From the NCBI GenBank assembly GCA_030435675.1, contig CM059624.1, forward strand, positions 8,022,769-8,086,768: a stretch of DNA of 64,000 bases, given 5' to 3'. Every line of letters begins with the position of its first letter. Position 1 is the first letter of the stretch. This document shows, piece by piece, positions 11,448 to 19,965 of the stretch. This stretch comes from Steinernema hermaphroditum (Eukaryota; Nematoda; Chromadorea; Rhabditida; Steinernematidae). Under the pieces are notes generated by a model. That model was not told the origin of the DNA. It saw only the letters and a list, made by a program, of their open reading frames with translations, and did not search any database. The position numbers and the translations under genes are program-made.

Positions 11448-12007
11448 TCAGAGTTTCTTCCCACATTCATAGTGTTCCCTTTCCAGATTCTCTTTGATCT
11501 CAACCGAGACGTCTTTCCACTCCGACACGGAGGTCCCCAACTGGCCACAGATGTTCGCATTCAGTTTCTTGTTCCTGAACGTGCCTAAACTGCGTGTTTC
11601 ACACAGCTCAAGGCCGTCCCCACTTGCCCAGGAGCAGATACTCCCGTCCTTCTTCGAGGCTCTCCAAACCACACGCAGCGGAAGATCTCGCCGTCTCGAG
11701 GACGACCTCCTTTCCCTTGGCCAGGGGCCCCTTTAACCAAAGTAGAAACAGATGTAAGAAGTTTCTGATACCTTGAATATTTCTGCAGCCGAGACGTTGT
11801 AGAAGACTCTGTGATTCTCTTCGTTTGGATCGACTGACGAACTAAGCACCTTCACGATACTGACTAAAGGAATTCAGTTGAGTCACGGCGGCTGCGGTAA
11901 GTACCCCAATTAGCCGCACAGAAAAGTTCGCCATCGGATCGAGGGAAGCAGTCACAGGCGAAAGAGAATCCGAGAGGGAACAGAAGGCAAATGAGGGTGA
12001 AATGCAT
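11448..12007 (-). CDS. TIMP/netrin-domain-like secreted protein, copy 1
   Basis: Exons 11905-12007, 11772-11863, 11628-11730 and 11448-11584 encode 144 residues. A signal peptide (MHFTLICLLFPLGFSFA) precedes mature CDCFPRSDGELFCAANWG, so mature residue 1 is Cys in a CxC, the arrangement by which TIMPs chelate the metalloprotease zinc. Later Cys occur at SAACGL, ANICGQL and YECGKKL, as in the one-domain nematode TIMP relatives (cri-2/tag-225 group, family knowledge). Exons 2 and 3 are 92 and 103 nt, unlike the 86 and 112 nt of the other copies, so it is the most diverged. Its third intron must be read as GC-AG (GCAAGT donor) to keep the frame; reading through ends the protein early. A CTTTAAAGG lies about 35 bp upstream. 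Protease inhibition is inferred, not shown. Confidence 0.85.
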
Positions 12008-12568
12008 CGTGATTCCCCAACCAAGGGCGATCGGCACCTTTAAAGCCGATAGATCAAAACAGAGAGGTCGATCCGTGTTTACACTGCGGATGAAGCGATC
12101 AAAGTGGAGAAAGAAGATCGCGGACGAAAGTGGGGCGAAAACAACTTTACTGGAGCGGAACGCTGGTGGCGGTGGCGACGGGTTTATGAGGGCATGATGA
12201 CTCGATGGTGTTGAGAACAGCAGTAGAGGAACATTGGAAGAAGGCTCTCATCGGAAGATGTCGTTCTAGTTCCGTTTTTAAAGAACTGAAGGGCATTCCC
12301 GAGAGAACAAACATTCTAGCTACAACAAACTTTCACCTTTGGTCAACCGCTGTCACCTTGTTTGCGACCGTTCGAGAACAAAGGAGTGATAAGGCCTCTG
12401 TGTTGAGTCACGTCGATGTGGAGTCACAAAGGGAAAAGACCATTTCATAGAACTCTGATCTTGACTGATCAGAATTTCATCGACACAGTTTTTTTGTGTT
12501 TAGGTAATTTTAACCAAAATCTGTCACAGAAGGGTTAGAAGCCACGTTGGAGAGCCGAAAAGAGTCAG

Positions 12569-12576
12569 CATAAAAG
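12569..12576 (+). promoter_or_regulatory. TATA-like box of TIMP-like copy 2
   Basis: CATAAAAG lies 34-41 bp before the ATG at 12610. Comparable A/T boxes stand at a similar distance before the other copies. Confidence 0.5.
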
Positions 12577-12609
12577 CGCCCCTCTCCAAGCTTCCTCCAC
12601 TCGCTCGCC

Positions 12610-13170
12610 ATGGTGCGGACTCTCTGCTTTTTCTCTGCACTCCTCGCGATCGCCTTCGGATGCTCCTGCATCCCATCGACTGACAAAGAGATCTTCTGCA
12701 GATCCACTTTCGGTAGTTCCAGATCGCCCCTTTCAGTAACCTCCTCCATTTAGTCGGGCACTTCAAGGTTCTCAACCGCACCTCGACTCCCGAGAAGCTC
12801 TCTCTCATCTACACTGCCGAGGTTATCGAGGTTTTCAAGGTACCACCCTCAGTCCTGATCTCAGAAAATGGTTAATACTTTGAGGATCAGAACGGCTCTC
12901 CCCAGAAGGGGTCCATCGTCAGCATCAGCACTGGATCCAACTCGGCCATGTGCGGAGTCGACTGGCTCTCCTTGGGAAATGATTATCTTTTGAGCGGTCA
13001 GTTCACGCTCTCTGTTCGAGACTGACACAAGCCTTGCAGGATTCCACTCCAAGAACGCTCTGAGCATCAACTACTGCTCCATCTTCCGTCCCTATGTGTG
13101 GTCCCAAGTCACTCAAGAAGTCAAGGACGCTCTCCAGCACGGAAGCTACGAACCCTGTCCACAGCACTAA
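12610..13170 (+). CDS. TIMP/netrin-domain-like secreted protein, copy 2
   Basis: Exons 12610-12712, 12754-12839, 12885-12996 and 13040-13170 encode 143 residues. The signal peptide ends LLAIAFG and the mature chain starts CSCIPSTDKEIFCRSTFG. Exon 2 reads VGHFKVLNRTSTPE, the first NTR strand; exon 3 has SAMCGVDWLSLGNDYLLSG; exon 4 has NYCSIFRPYVW and ends GSYEPCPQH. Six Cys are conserved across the array. Intron phases are 1-0-1, and exons 2 and 3 are exactly 86 and 112 nt, as in copies 3, 4 and 6. It faces copy 3 tail to tail, with 122 bp between stops, and is divergent from copy 1. Poly(A) signal near 13192. Likely a secreted inhibitor or matrix-binding NTR module; target unknown. Confidence 0.92.
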
Positions 13171-13292
13171 GTGTCTCAGGCCAATTGTGCTCAATAAAAC
13201 ACCGAATTCTATCCTTTGCACGCATTCTCTAATCGCATGGTGTACAGAGAATCGAGGTTTATTGGGATTCAGGTCACTTGAAACGGAGTCCC

Positions 13293-13846
13293 TCAGTTGC
13301 AGGGATAGTAAGTTCCGTTCTGGAGAGCGGTCTTCACGTCGTCGGGAACTTCGTTCCAGTCGAGACTCCACTCGAACTGGGTGCATGAGTTCATCTGAAG
13401 TCCCTCCGTGGCGCTTCCTAGAAGAATTCGTCGGCACTTGAGCGAGAAAAGAGCCTACCGGCGAGGAGATACTGCTTTCCGTTTTCGAGTCCCTCGATTC
13501 CACAGGCGGCCGACGTGTACTGGGTGAAAAGGAGATTCGTGGAGCCGATCGTTGGCACGGCATACACCGCCTAAAACTGTCCGTCTCGGGAGAACCACTC
13601 AAGCACTCTACATACTCTGAATGCATTGACGACCTGGACGGTGTAGGAGATCTGCTGGCTGTCCGGGATGGTGTTCTTCTGGAGCACCTTGAAGACACCA
13701 ACTGAAAGCTCTGTTTAGGCGTGGCCAGTCGGGAGCTGCCTACCCCAGTCAGATCCACAAAAGGCCTCCTTCGGAGTGGGAAGTCGGCATCTGCAAGCGA
13801 AGGCGATTCCGATGACGACGAAGAGGAGAACGGCGGCGCGCTTCAT
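13293..13846 (-). CDS. TIMP/netrin-domain-like secreted protein, copy 3
   Basis: Exons 13744-13846, 13616-13701, 13459-13570 and 13293-13417 encode 141 residues. Signal peptide MKRAAVLLFVVIGIAFA is followed by mature CRCRLPTPKEAFCGSDWG, again Cys at position 1 with a CxC. The middle has VGVFKVLQKNTIPD and SAACGIEGLENGKQYLLAG, and the end is VKTALQNGTYYPCN. Exon lengths (103, 86, 112) and phases equal those of copy 2. CCATAAAAGG at 13881-13890 lies 35-44 bp upstream of the start. One potential N-glycosylation site (NGT) sits near the C-terminus. Confidence 0.92.
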
Positions 13847-13880
13847 TCGCAATGGACTGTGAGAGGGCGATCGGAGAGAG

Positions 13881-13890
13881 CCTTTTATGG
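13881..13890 (-). promoter_or_regulatory. TATA-like box of TIMP-like copy 3
   Basis: On the minus strand this reads CCATAAAAGG, 35 bp before the start codon at 13846. Confidence 0.5.
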
Positions 13891-14467
13891 TACTCGCTGT
13901 ACACGTGTCAGTGCACCGAGGGTACTTTGTGTTTTGGTGCGTTGTTTACCTCAAAGAGAGCGTTGGAGGTGGGAGAGTGAAGAGGGATCAGAGCCGCAAA
14001 GGGTATTTTGTATCTAGTTTGCTCCTTTCTGACGCAAACAAGGAGTCCCTTCCATGTCTTTCTGTGTCAGGACGTGCCAAAAGTGATCGGAGTATTTCAA
14101 AGCGGAAAATTCCACGAACCAATTAAACCCCCTTGAAGAGGTTCAAGAATTCCAGAAAATTTACATCAAATTGCAGGAAAGTACCAGTCTCCCTTGTTAA
14201 ATTCAACTATCTTCACAAGCAGAGATGTTCACCAAATAGCATTATGGAACTTTGAAAGCACTCTAGAAGATAGCAAGTGTAGATAGCACCGTCTGGCATC
14301 TGATCCCTCTTCGCTCTCCAAATGGAGATGCATAACTCTGGAGCTGTGGAATCAGTTATGAAGGGAACCACTCCATGTGATACGAAATTCTTAAGTGCAC
14401 AAAGTTTCAACTAAAATCCAGTAAATCTAGTAAATCTCTGCGGAGATGAGCAGTTTCTTTCGACCTT
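13891..14467. other. Spacer, nothing recognised
   Basis: A stretch of 577 bp between copy 3 and the retroelement with only short frames. It is the divergent promoter side of copy 3. Confidence 0.4.
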
Positions 14468-14508
14468 GAGAGTAACCTAGTTACGAGTTTATTTCGTGAA
14501 TCAAAGGC

Positions 14509-14832
14509 TTACGCCTTGCACGACACCGAATAATCGACAAACAGAGGATGTCTCGTTACAGCCGGCTTCATCCCTGGAGCGGCGTGGATGTTGAACCGGT
14601 CGGAGACGGCGCGCTTCACGGGACATCTGGGACTCGACAAAACTTCGGATCCGGCAGCCGAACATCCTCTTCGCGGGCGTTTGCGGCACAGTGGAGGCTT
14701 CTGAGCTAACATCTGCTTCGTAGAGACGGTTTCTTGCTCCGAAAATTGTGTCTTCACCGGTGGTGGTGTCCTTGGAGCGTCGTCGACCTTCAGAGTGACT
14801 TCTCGTGTAGCGGGATTCCTGGCGTCGGACAT
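14509..14832 (-). CDS. Small basic protein carried by the retro-inserted element
   Basis: A single uninterrupted frame of 107 codons, start 17 nt after the interleaved-stem structure, stop inside a GUAA-loop hairpin. The product is basic and Ser/Pro-rich with no hydrophobic segment: MSDARNPATREV at the start, TPPPVK and CRKRPRRGC in the middle, VDYSVSCKA at the end. I do not recognise it. Copy 2 keeps only a diverged short frame ending TSRKA. It may be an element-encoded RNA-binding protein, a captured host gene, or a chance open frame. Confidence 0.45.
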   Translation of the reverse strand: MSDARNPATREVTLKVDDAPRTPPPVKTQFSEQETVSTKQMLAQKPPLCRKRPRRGCSAAGSEVLSSPRCPVKRAVSDRFNIHAAPGMKPAVTRHPLFVDYSVSCKA

Positions 14833-14849
14833 CTTGTTGTCAGCGGTGG

Positions 14850-14892
14850 TGGGACTACGGCTTCCGGGTGTCCCAATTCCCTCTGGAAGCCG
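14850..14892. ncRNA. Interleaved two-stem (pseudoknot) structure
   Basis: On the plus strand: TGGGAC (14850-14855), TA, CGGCTTCC (14858-14865), GGGT, GTCCCA (14870-14875), nine bases, GGAAGCCG (14885-14892). The 6-bp and 8-bp stems interleave, an H-type pseudoknot topology. In copy 2 one pair of each stem is exchanged on both sides, so pairing is kept. Confidence 0.5.
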
Positions 14893-15007
14893 GAAAACTC
14901 ATACATGCCACAGGGCTTGCCATCAGACCGACCGAACGCCCAGAGAGCGACCGGAGGGACCGACCGCTCGCCACTGCGACACGAATGAGACTCGAGAGTA
15001 ACCTAGT

Positions 15008-15430
15008 GCGAAAATATATTCTAAAAACTGACAGCGTTTCAACCCCATGCGTGGCATTCATCGCAACGGGTGTATTCGAGGTAGAGTGCTCTCGAAATGT
15101 CCCTTTTTCGGTATGCTCTGTGGTGGAGGTAGAACAAGCTTAACTTTTCCACTAGAACACGACCTAGATGTCACTGAAGAACGCCGAAATTTTATGTAAT
15201 TTTTAGAGTCTGAACACAACTAAATTTCTCTGCCAGATAGAGAGCAGATATCGGAACACCTGGGAAAGAGGGCCATTGGGCATCAGTGATAAGAGATCAC
15301 ACACACTTTTTTCTGATTTGAATCCACGTGGACTCATTTGACATACTGTTGTCCACTGATATGCAATTGTTTATCGTTTTGCTGCCCAAAGATCACCGTC
15401 TAAACTCACGTAAAGGTACAGAAACGGCGC
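15008..15430. other. Spacer upstream of TIMP-like copy 4
   Basis: About 420 bp without a supportable frame; presumed promoter of copy 4. Confidence 0.4.
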
Positions 15431-15438
15431 TATAAAAG
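15431..15438 (+). promoter_or_regulatory. TATA box of TIMP-like copy 4
   Basis: A consensus TATAAAAG in a GC-rich setting, 36 bp before the ATG at 15474; the clearest TATA box of the array. Confidence 0.65.
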
Positions 15439-15473
15439 GCATGTCCCAACTCGGCTTCTTCAGTTCCAGCGCC

Positions 15474-16055
15474 ATGCTCCGAACGCTCCTTCTCGTCGTC
15501 GTCGTCTGCTGCGTTTTCGCCTTCGGATGCGATTGTCCCTCCCGTGCCGATCCGAAGGAGAAGTTCTGCAAGTCCGATGTCGGTAGGCCGGTCTTCTCTC
15601 TGTATTTTGCGTCCAAACTCGTTCAGTCGGCGTCTTCAAGGTAGTCAAGGGGTTCGAGCACCTCAACGGGCTCCGCATCACCTACGTCTCCCTTGCCAGC
15701 AGAGTCTTCAAGGTAGTGTTAATAGGATGCCTCAGCGCTCACCTTCTGAATGCAGAACAAGAATGACGGCACCCACCCCAACTCGATCACCTTCATCGTG
15801 ACCAACAGCCAGTCGACTGCCTGTGGGGTCACCTGGCTCAAGGAAGGAGAAGAGTATCTTCTCAACGGTAAAGTCATAAATCCGGACGTAGCTATGGAGC
15901 GAGTTTAAGGATCCTACGACCATGCCAAGCGCACTCTGGACGTCTCCACTTGTGGACAAATCGCGCCGACGGAGTGGCAGAAGGTTCCCGCTGACATCAA
16001 GAAGGCCCTCGAAGAAGGAAGCTACGCACCCTGTCCCTCTCCGAAACAGAACTAA
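15474..16055 (+). CDS. TIMP/netrin-domain-like secreted protein, copy 4
   Basis: Exons 15474-15582, 15627-15712, 15756-15867 and 15910-16055 encode 150 residues. Signal peptide ends CCVFAFG; mature chain starts CDCPSRADPKEKFCKSDVG. Exon 2 begins VGVFKVVKGFEHLNG; exon 3 holds STACGVTWLKEGEEYLLNG; exon 4 holds VSTCGQIAPTEWQKVPADIK and ends PCPSPKQN. Phases 1-0-1 and the 86/112-nt internal exons are as in copies 2, 3 and 6. It is tail to tail with copy 5 (70 bp between stops), so the 3' ends probably overlap. Secretion and the CxC amino-terminus suggest an extracellular metalloprotease inhibitor or related NTR protein. Confidence 0.92.
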
Positions 16056-16125
16056 GAACTGAATGTGTTTGTGTCGGACTTTCTTGGTGAAGAGAATGCT
16101 TTTTTATTGTGATTTTATACCATTG

Positions 16126-16635
16126 TCAGTTACATTGCTTATAACAAGGTTCATACGCACCAGTTTGAAGAGCATTCTTCACATTCTGGGACACATTTCT
16201 CCACTCAGCAGCTTGGATCTGTCCACAGAGGGACATGTCCAGCTTCTGCTTACTGCTTCCATTGAGTAGGTACTGCTTCCCTTTCTGAAGCCAGTCGACT
16301 CCACAGGCAGCTGACTGACTCGGAGTGGCGACAGTTGCGGTGGAGCCTACACGTGGAGTGCCGTATTTAGCCTAAAGAATTGGACACAAAACCGCAAACG
16401 GAGCCTACCCTGAACAACTTGACGACGTTTACCGTATAGGTTATTTCCATGGAGGTCATCCGAGTTATTTTGTCGGTTATTTGGAAAATTCCGACTAAAA
16501 TAGGTATTTCATTCGCTTTCTACGACGCTCACCCCAGTCGGAGTTGCAGAAGGCATTTCCAGGAGAAGTAGGACGACAGGAGCAGCACAAAGTGGCGCTG
16601 AAGACCGTGGAGAGGAGAAACAGGGTGCGGAGCAT
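16126..16635 (-). CDS. TIMP/netrin-domain-like secreted protein, copy 5 (last intron lost)
   Basis: Exons 16533-16635, 16409-16494 and 16126-16371 encode 144 residues. Signal peptide is followed by mature CSCRPTSPGNAFCNSDWG. Exon 2 (86 nt) begins VGIFQITDKITRMTS. The third exon joins without interruption what are two exons in all other copies: SAACGVDWLQKGKQYLLNG runs directly into SSKQKLDMSLCGQIQ, at the exact former junction. The end is GAYEPCYKQCN, with two extra Cys (one more pair than its neighbours). A simple precise intron loss explains the structure. Promoter faces copy 6. Confidence 0.9.
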
Positions 16636-17265
16636 CGGCACTGACATTGGTAAGTTCAGAGCCTCGGCTATAAATGAGGATTCCGTGGCAAAAGTCGATT
16701 TCTGGTGTTTTAGAGGGGTTGACTAGAAGCCAGAGAGTGTTTGCAACGAAAGAGGATTACGATCTGTCCGTGATCACGAACACAAAGCGCCGAAAAATAG
16801 TGAATTGTAAAGTTGTACACTTAACCTTAGAGCTCAGAGGAGCGCGCGAATAAACTTTACACTGAGCAGTACTAGAACTGTTTACTTCTCGTTTCGTTCC
16901 TTTTGGAATGCGAATTCGTTTGAAAGCGTTTTCGAATGAGTGATTGTGACAGAGGATTTCGGGGGATGGCAAACAAGGTTGATTGAGTTGCACTGAAGAA
17001 CTCTTGTGCTGAAAGGCAAACGATATGATTGCAGCTCCTTAAGGTTGAGGTTGAGTTCAGAAGGACAAATACTCCAAATGTGGTCCAAAAGGATTCCTTA
17101 TTTGTCCACTAGACGACAAATATGATTTCTGTGATTGTGGACTCCTCTACTCCAAAACAAGCGGGCGCCGTCAACACTCCGTTGGTTCAGCTTGATAGAA
17201 CAGACAAACAGAACCTCTTTGTCCGAGGTCCTTAAAAGCGCACCGATTCTGTGTGCACACCAGAA
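16636..17265. other. Divergent promoter region of copies 5 and 6
   Basis: 630 bp between two start codons. CTTAAAAGCG at 17231-17240 is a TATA-like box for copy 6. Frames seen here are short and unsupported. Confidence 0.45.
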
Positions 17266-17846
17266 ATGGCCACTTCCGTCCCTTTTCTGCTTCTCTTGTC
17301 GGTCATCCACACGTCTCTCGGATGTTCCTGTGTGGAGTCCTCTGAGAAGGAGATGTTCTGCAACGCCGACTGGGGTGAGAGGCCGAGAGGGGCCGAGTCC
17401 GTGATCCTCGCTTTGCAGTGGGACTCTTCAAGATCCTCGAGAAGCCGCCGCGCGACGACAATCGGACTTTGGAATACAGGGCGGGCATCGTGAAGATGTT
17501 CAAGGTGGGTTCGGTCGTGGCGAGAGGCTAAGAAGGTCCTTCAGTCCTCCAACTCTTCGCTCACCAACGGACTCAGGGTCTCTCTGGAGACCTCGGTCTC
17601 GGCGGGACTCTGTGGCATCGAGTGGCTGCAGACCGGAAAGCTCTACCTCCTCTCGGGTCGGTCGCGTCGGGCTTCTCGGCGTCCAAAAAGTGTTTAGGAA
17701 AAGTCGACGGACGAGTGCTTAAGACGTCCCTCTGTGGCCAGCTATTCCTCGAGGAGTGGCAAAAGGTCCCCAAGAGGGTCAAAGTGCAGCTCAAACATAG
17801 AAACTACAACTCTTGTGCCAGCTCCACTAAAAGACCGTCTCTGTAG
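17266..17846 (+). CDS. TIMP/netrin-domain-like secreted protein, copy 6
   Basis: Exons 17266-17374, 17419-17504, 17545-17656 and 17698-17846 encode 151 residues. Signal peptide ends VIHTSLG; mature chain starts CSCVESSEKEMFCNADWG. Exon 2 begins VGLFKILEKPPRDDNRT; exon 3 contains SAGLCGIEWLQTGKLYLLSG; exon 4 contains KTSLCGQLFLEEWQKVPK and ends in a basic tail. Internal exon lengths 86 and 112 nt and phases 1-0-1 are the same as in copies 2-4. It is tail to tail with the Gly/His/Tyr-rich gene (116 bp between stops). Confidence 0.92.
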
Positions 17847-17962
17847 ATGTCCCACATTCGATCCAACACTACTGTATCCATCAAGAGTGTTCGGCAGAAC
17901 CGACATTCAAAGTCCTTTATTTATCTCTCCACACATAGAATACGCCTCATTCACGTAAACAT

Positions 17963-18334
17963 TTACCACCACTTCTGGGGAACGTAGCCGTAGTGGGGAG
18001 CACCGTATTCGTGTCCGGCGTCGTGGCCGTGGGCGCTACCGTACCCGTCGGCGTCGGCCTTTCCGTAGGCGTCTCCGCTGGCGTGGGCCTCGTGGCCTCC
18101 GTGGTTGTACTCCGACCAGTTGGACTTCTCGCCACGGCCGAACTTCTCCGCGAATCCCTTCTCTCCGTCGTGGCCGTGCTGGCTACCATATCCGCTACCG
18201 TAGCCGTAACCGTAGTGGGGAGCGGCGCCCCATCCGTAGCCTCCGTAGTGGCCTCCGTGGGGCCAGAAGCCGTCGGCGAGCGTCGAGGCGACGACGGTGG
18301 CGGAGAAGAGGGCGAGGAGGCGGAGGGCGGACAT
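17963..18334 (-). CDS. Secreted Gly/His/Tyr-rich protein
   Basis: One intronless frame of 123 residues. A signal peptide (core LRLLALFSATVVASTLA) is followed by a low-complexity mature chain dense in Gly, His, Tyr and Ala, with GGHYGGYGWG, HYGYGYGSGYGSQHGH and a C-terminal GAPHYGYVPQKWW. A TTAAAAA box on the minus strand lies near 18401-18407, about 70 bp upstream. Such composition occurs in nematode cuticle, eggshell and metal-binding secreted proteins; the many His could bind metal ions. No catalytic domain is visible. It sits beside the TIMP-like array but does not resemble it. Confidence 0.8.
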   Translation of the reverse strand: MSALRLLALFSATVVASTLADGFWPHGGHYGGYGWGAAPHYGYGYGSGYGSQHGHDGEKGFAEKFGRGEKSNWSEYNHGGHEAHASGDAYGKADADGYGSAHGHDAGHEYGAPHYGYVPQKWW

Positions 18335-18568
18335 TCCGAGGCGTTCGATTCCGAGACGGAGGCGTCGCTTAAGAGCGCCGAAAGTGGGTCGCCTCGGCGC
18401 TTTTTAAGCCGACAGCGCTTTTGAACCTGCTCAGCCTTCCGCTTAATGGCATTTCTAAGGGGGACGCCCCTTCGAACGGACCCTACATTAGCTGAAGGTT
18501 TTTTGCGCTGTAGAAACTATATTTTATACAAAATAAATGCGATTCCAAATAATGCCTTCTTGTGCCCC

Positions 18569-19914
18569 TCAGCGTTCGCTTTCAGAGGACGAAACGACGC
18601 GGAAAGATAGGCGTCGGCCGCCTCCATGGCCATGACGTCCGCATTCCATGCGACTGTGGCGGCGCCGTTCGCCTTCGTAGTTCGTGTCTTCGAGGTGGAG
18701 GTGATGACGAAGGACATCTGAAAGGAGGGAGTAGACTAGGATCATTTTCTGGGCGTACGCATGATGAAGGGACATTGGAGAGCCTCGCGCATGCGGTTGC
18801 CGTGGTGGACCTTCATGAATTCGCCGAAGTTGGAGCGTCCTCAAGAATGAGTAAATTAGGTCGGCTGCGATTTTTGCGCAAACCTTTGATGTCAAAGATG
18901 TTGCCTCGACCTTTGTGGCCAAAGTCTCCTCCGGAGGGGCTTTGATTGCGACGGATCTGGCGGTCGAGAAAGGGACAGCGGAACTGGGCAGATTTCGAGG
19001 CACTCGGCGAACGGCCTCTACGGCCTTTCGATTGGCCTGCTCGAATAGGAAAGACAGAAGGAAGCTCACCAGCTCACCTCCATAGCGCTGTCCACGTGAT
19101 TCCATCTCACTGCTCGACATGTGGCCGCGCTTCATGTGCCGAGAGACGCTGCGGCTGCGATGGCCGTGTCGACCTTCGGCTTCACTGCATCGATGTCCAC
19201 GGTCGTAGTCCGATTCAGAGGCGCTGAGGGAGCGGTGGCGACGCACCTTCGAGTGTCCTAAAGTTGAGCTATAGCCCAGGAGAGAGGGCATCACTGACCT
19301 CCATGGCGATGTTCCGCCTCGCCTCCCGACATCCCATGCTTCAGATGGCCGGAGTGGTGGCGACGCGAGGGGTGGCCGTGGCGGCGACCACGCTTCTCCT
19401 CGTCGAAGTCGCTCTCGGAGGAAGACGTCTTCCGGAGTTCGTAGATGGCCGCGATCTCGTCCTCGAGTTCCGAGGGGGTGAAGTGGTGGAACGAGGGACG
19501 GTGGCGGCGGTGATGGACCCGGTGGTGGTGGCGCTCGGGCTCAGATTCGGTGTCAGACGACTCGGTGGAGAGTTCGCCGCGGCGTCCGGAGCCAAGAAGC
19601 TCGCGGAGGACGTGCTCGCCATCTGGAGGAGTGGCTCGAGAGGCGACTGGACGGTACTCACCTTCCAGGGAGAAGTGGTCGTCGTAGTTCTTGGAGAGGA
19701 CGTGCTTCAGCATCTCCTTCTTCACCATCTTGGGGTGGAAGGCGCCGATTCCTATCTTGCGGGTGTACGCCTCGAAGAAGGGCACAACCTGGTCCAGAGG
19801 CAAGTTGCCCGACTCGTCGGGACGGAGACGGTCGAAGGTCTTCTCTGAAAGGGGCCAAGAGGTTGTGCGAGGTAGGAGAAGGGGAGACTCACTGAAGGTT
19901 CTGAGGGAGCTCAT
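18569..19914 (-). CDS. Degenerate EF-hand-like protein with His/Ser/Arg-rich C-terminal region
   Basis: Seven exons (19893-19914, 19662-19844, 19299-19622, 19078-19257, 18884-19036, 18759-18839, 18569-18717) join in phase, each junction at phase 1, to 363 residues. The N-terminal 70 residues are compact: FDRLRPDESGNLPLDQVVPF looks like one EF-hand loop with Asp, Ser, Gly and Leu in place but without the last acidic residue. The rest is low complexity: SSDTESEPERHHHRVHHRRH, several RHGH and HMKRGH units, and Ser-Glu-Ser blocks. No signal peptide or TM helix is visible. Uniform phase-1 exons suggest growth by exon duplication within the repeat region. Exons 5 to 7 are the least certain. Function unknown; RS/His-rich nuclear or calcium-responsive roles are possible. 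Confidence 0.72.
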
Positions 19915-19957
19915 TTCTGCTGACAGAGAAGAGTGAACAACGCCTCTGAAGGGGCGC

Positions 19958-19965
19958 TATTTATA
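19958..19965 (-). promoter_or_regulatory. TATA box of the EF-hand-like gene
   Basis: TATAAATA on the minus strand, 44 bp before the ATG at 19914. Confidence 0.6.

Larger units (their letters stand above)
14482..14993 (-). mobile_element. Retro-inserted element copy 1, flanked by 14-bp direct repeats
   Basis: The segment is bounded by the 14-bp direct repeat GAGAGTAACCTAGT at 14468-14481 and 14994-15007, a target-site duplication. Relatives lie at 38775-39078 and, decayed, near 46755-46830. Read on the minus strand it has a 5' leader, two interleaved stems at 14850-14892, an ORF of 107 codons (14509-14832), a GGCGTAAGCC hairpin over the stop codon, an AATAAA, and a 3' end of ACTCGTA. Copy 2 ends in tandem ACTCGTAA units. 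Short 3' repeats plus long duplications suggest target-primed reverse transcription by a non-LTR element machinery; there is no reverse transcriptase here. A processed gene copy is the alternative, but a poly(A) tail is missing. Confidence 0.65.

Noticed and set aside
14850..14892. HDV-like ribozyme
   Set aside because: The joining TA and interleaved stems fit the outline, but there is no room for P3 between P2 and P1 (only four bases) and no P4 hairpin or catalytic C position; kept only as a generic pseudoknot.
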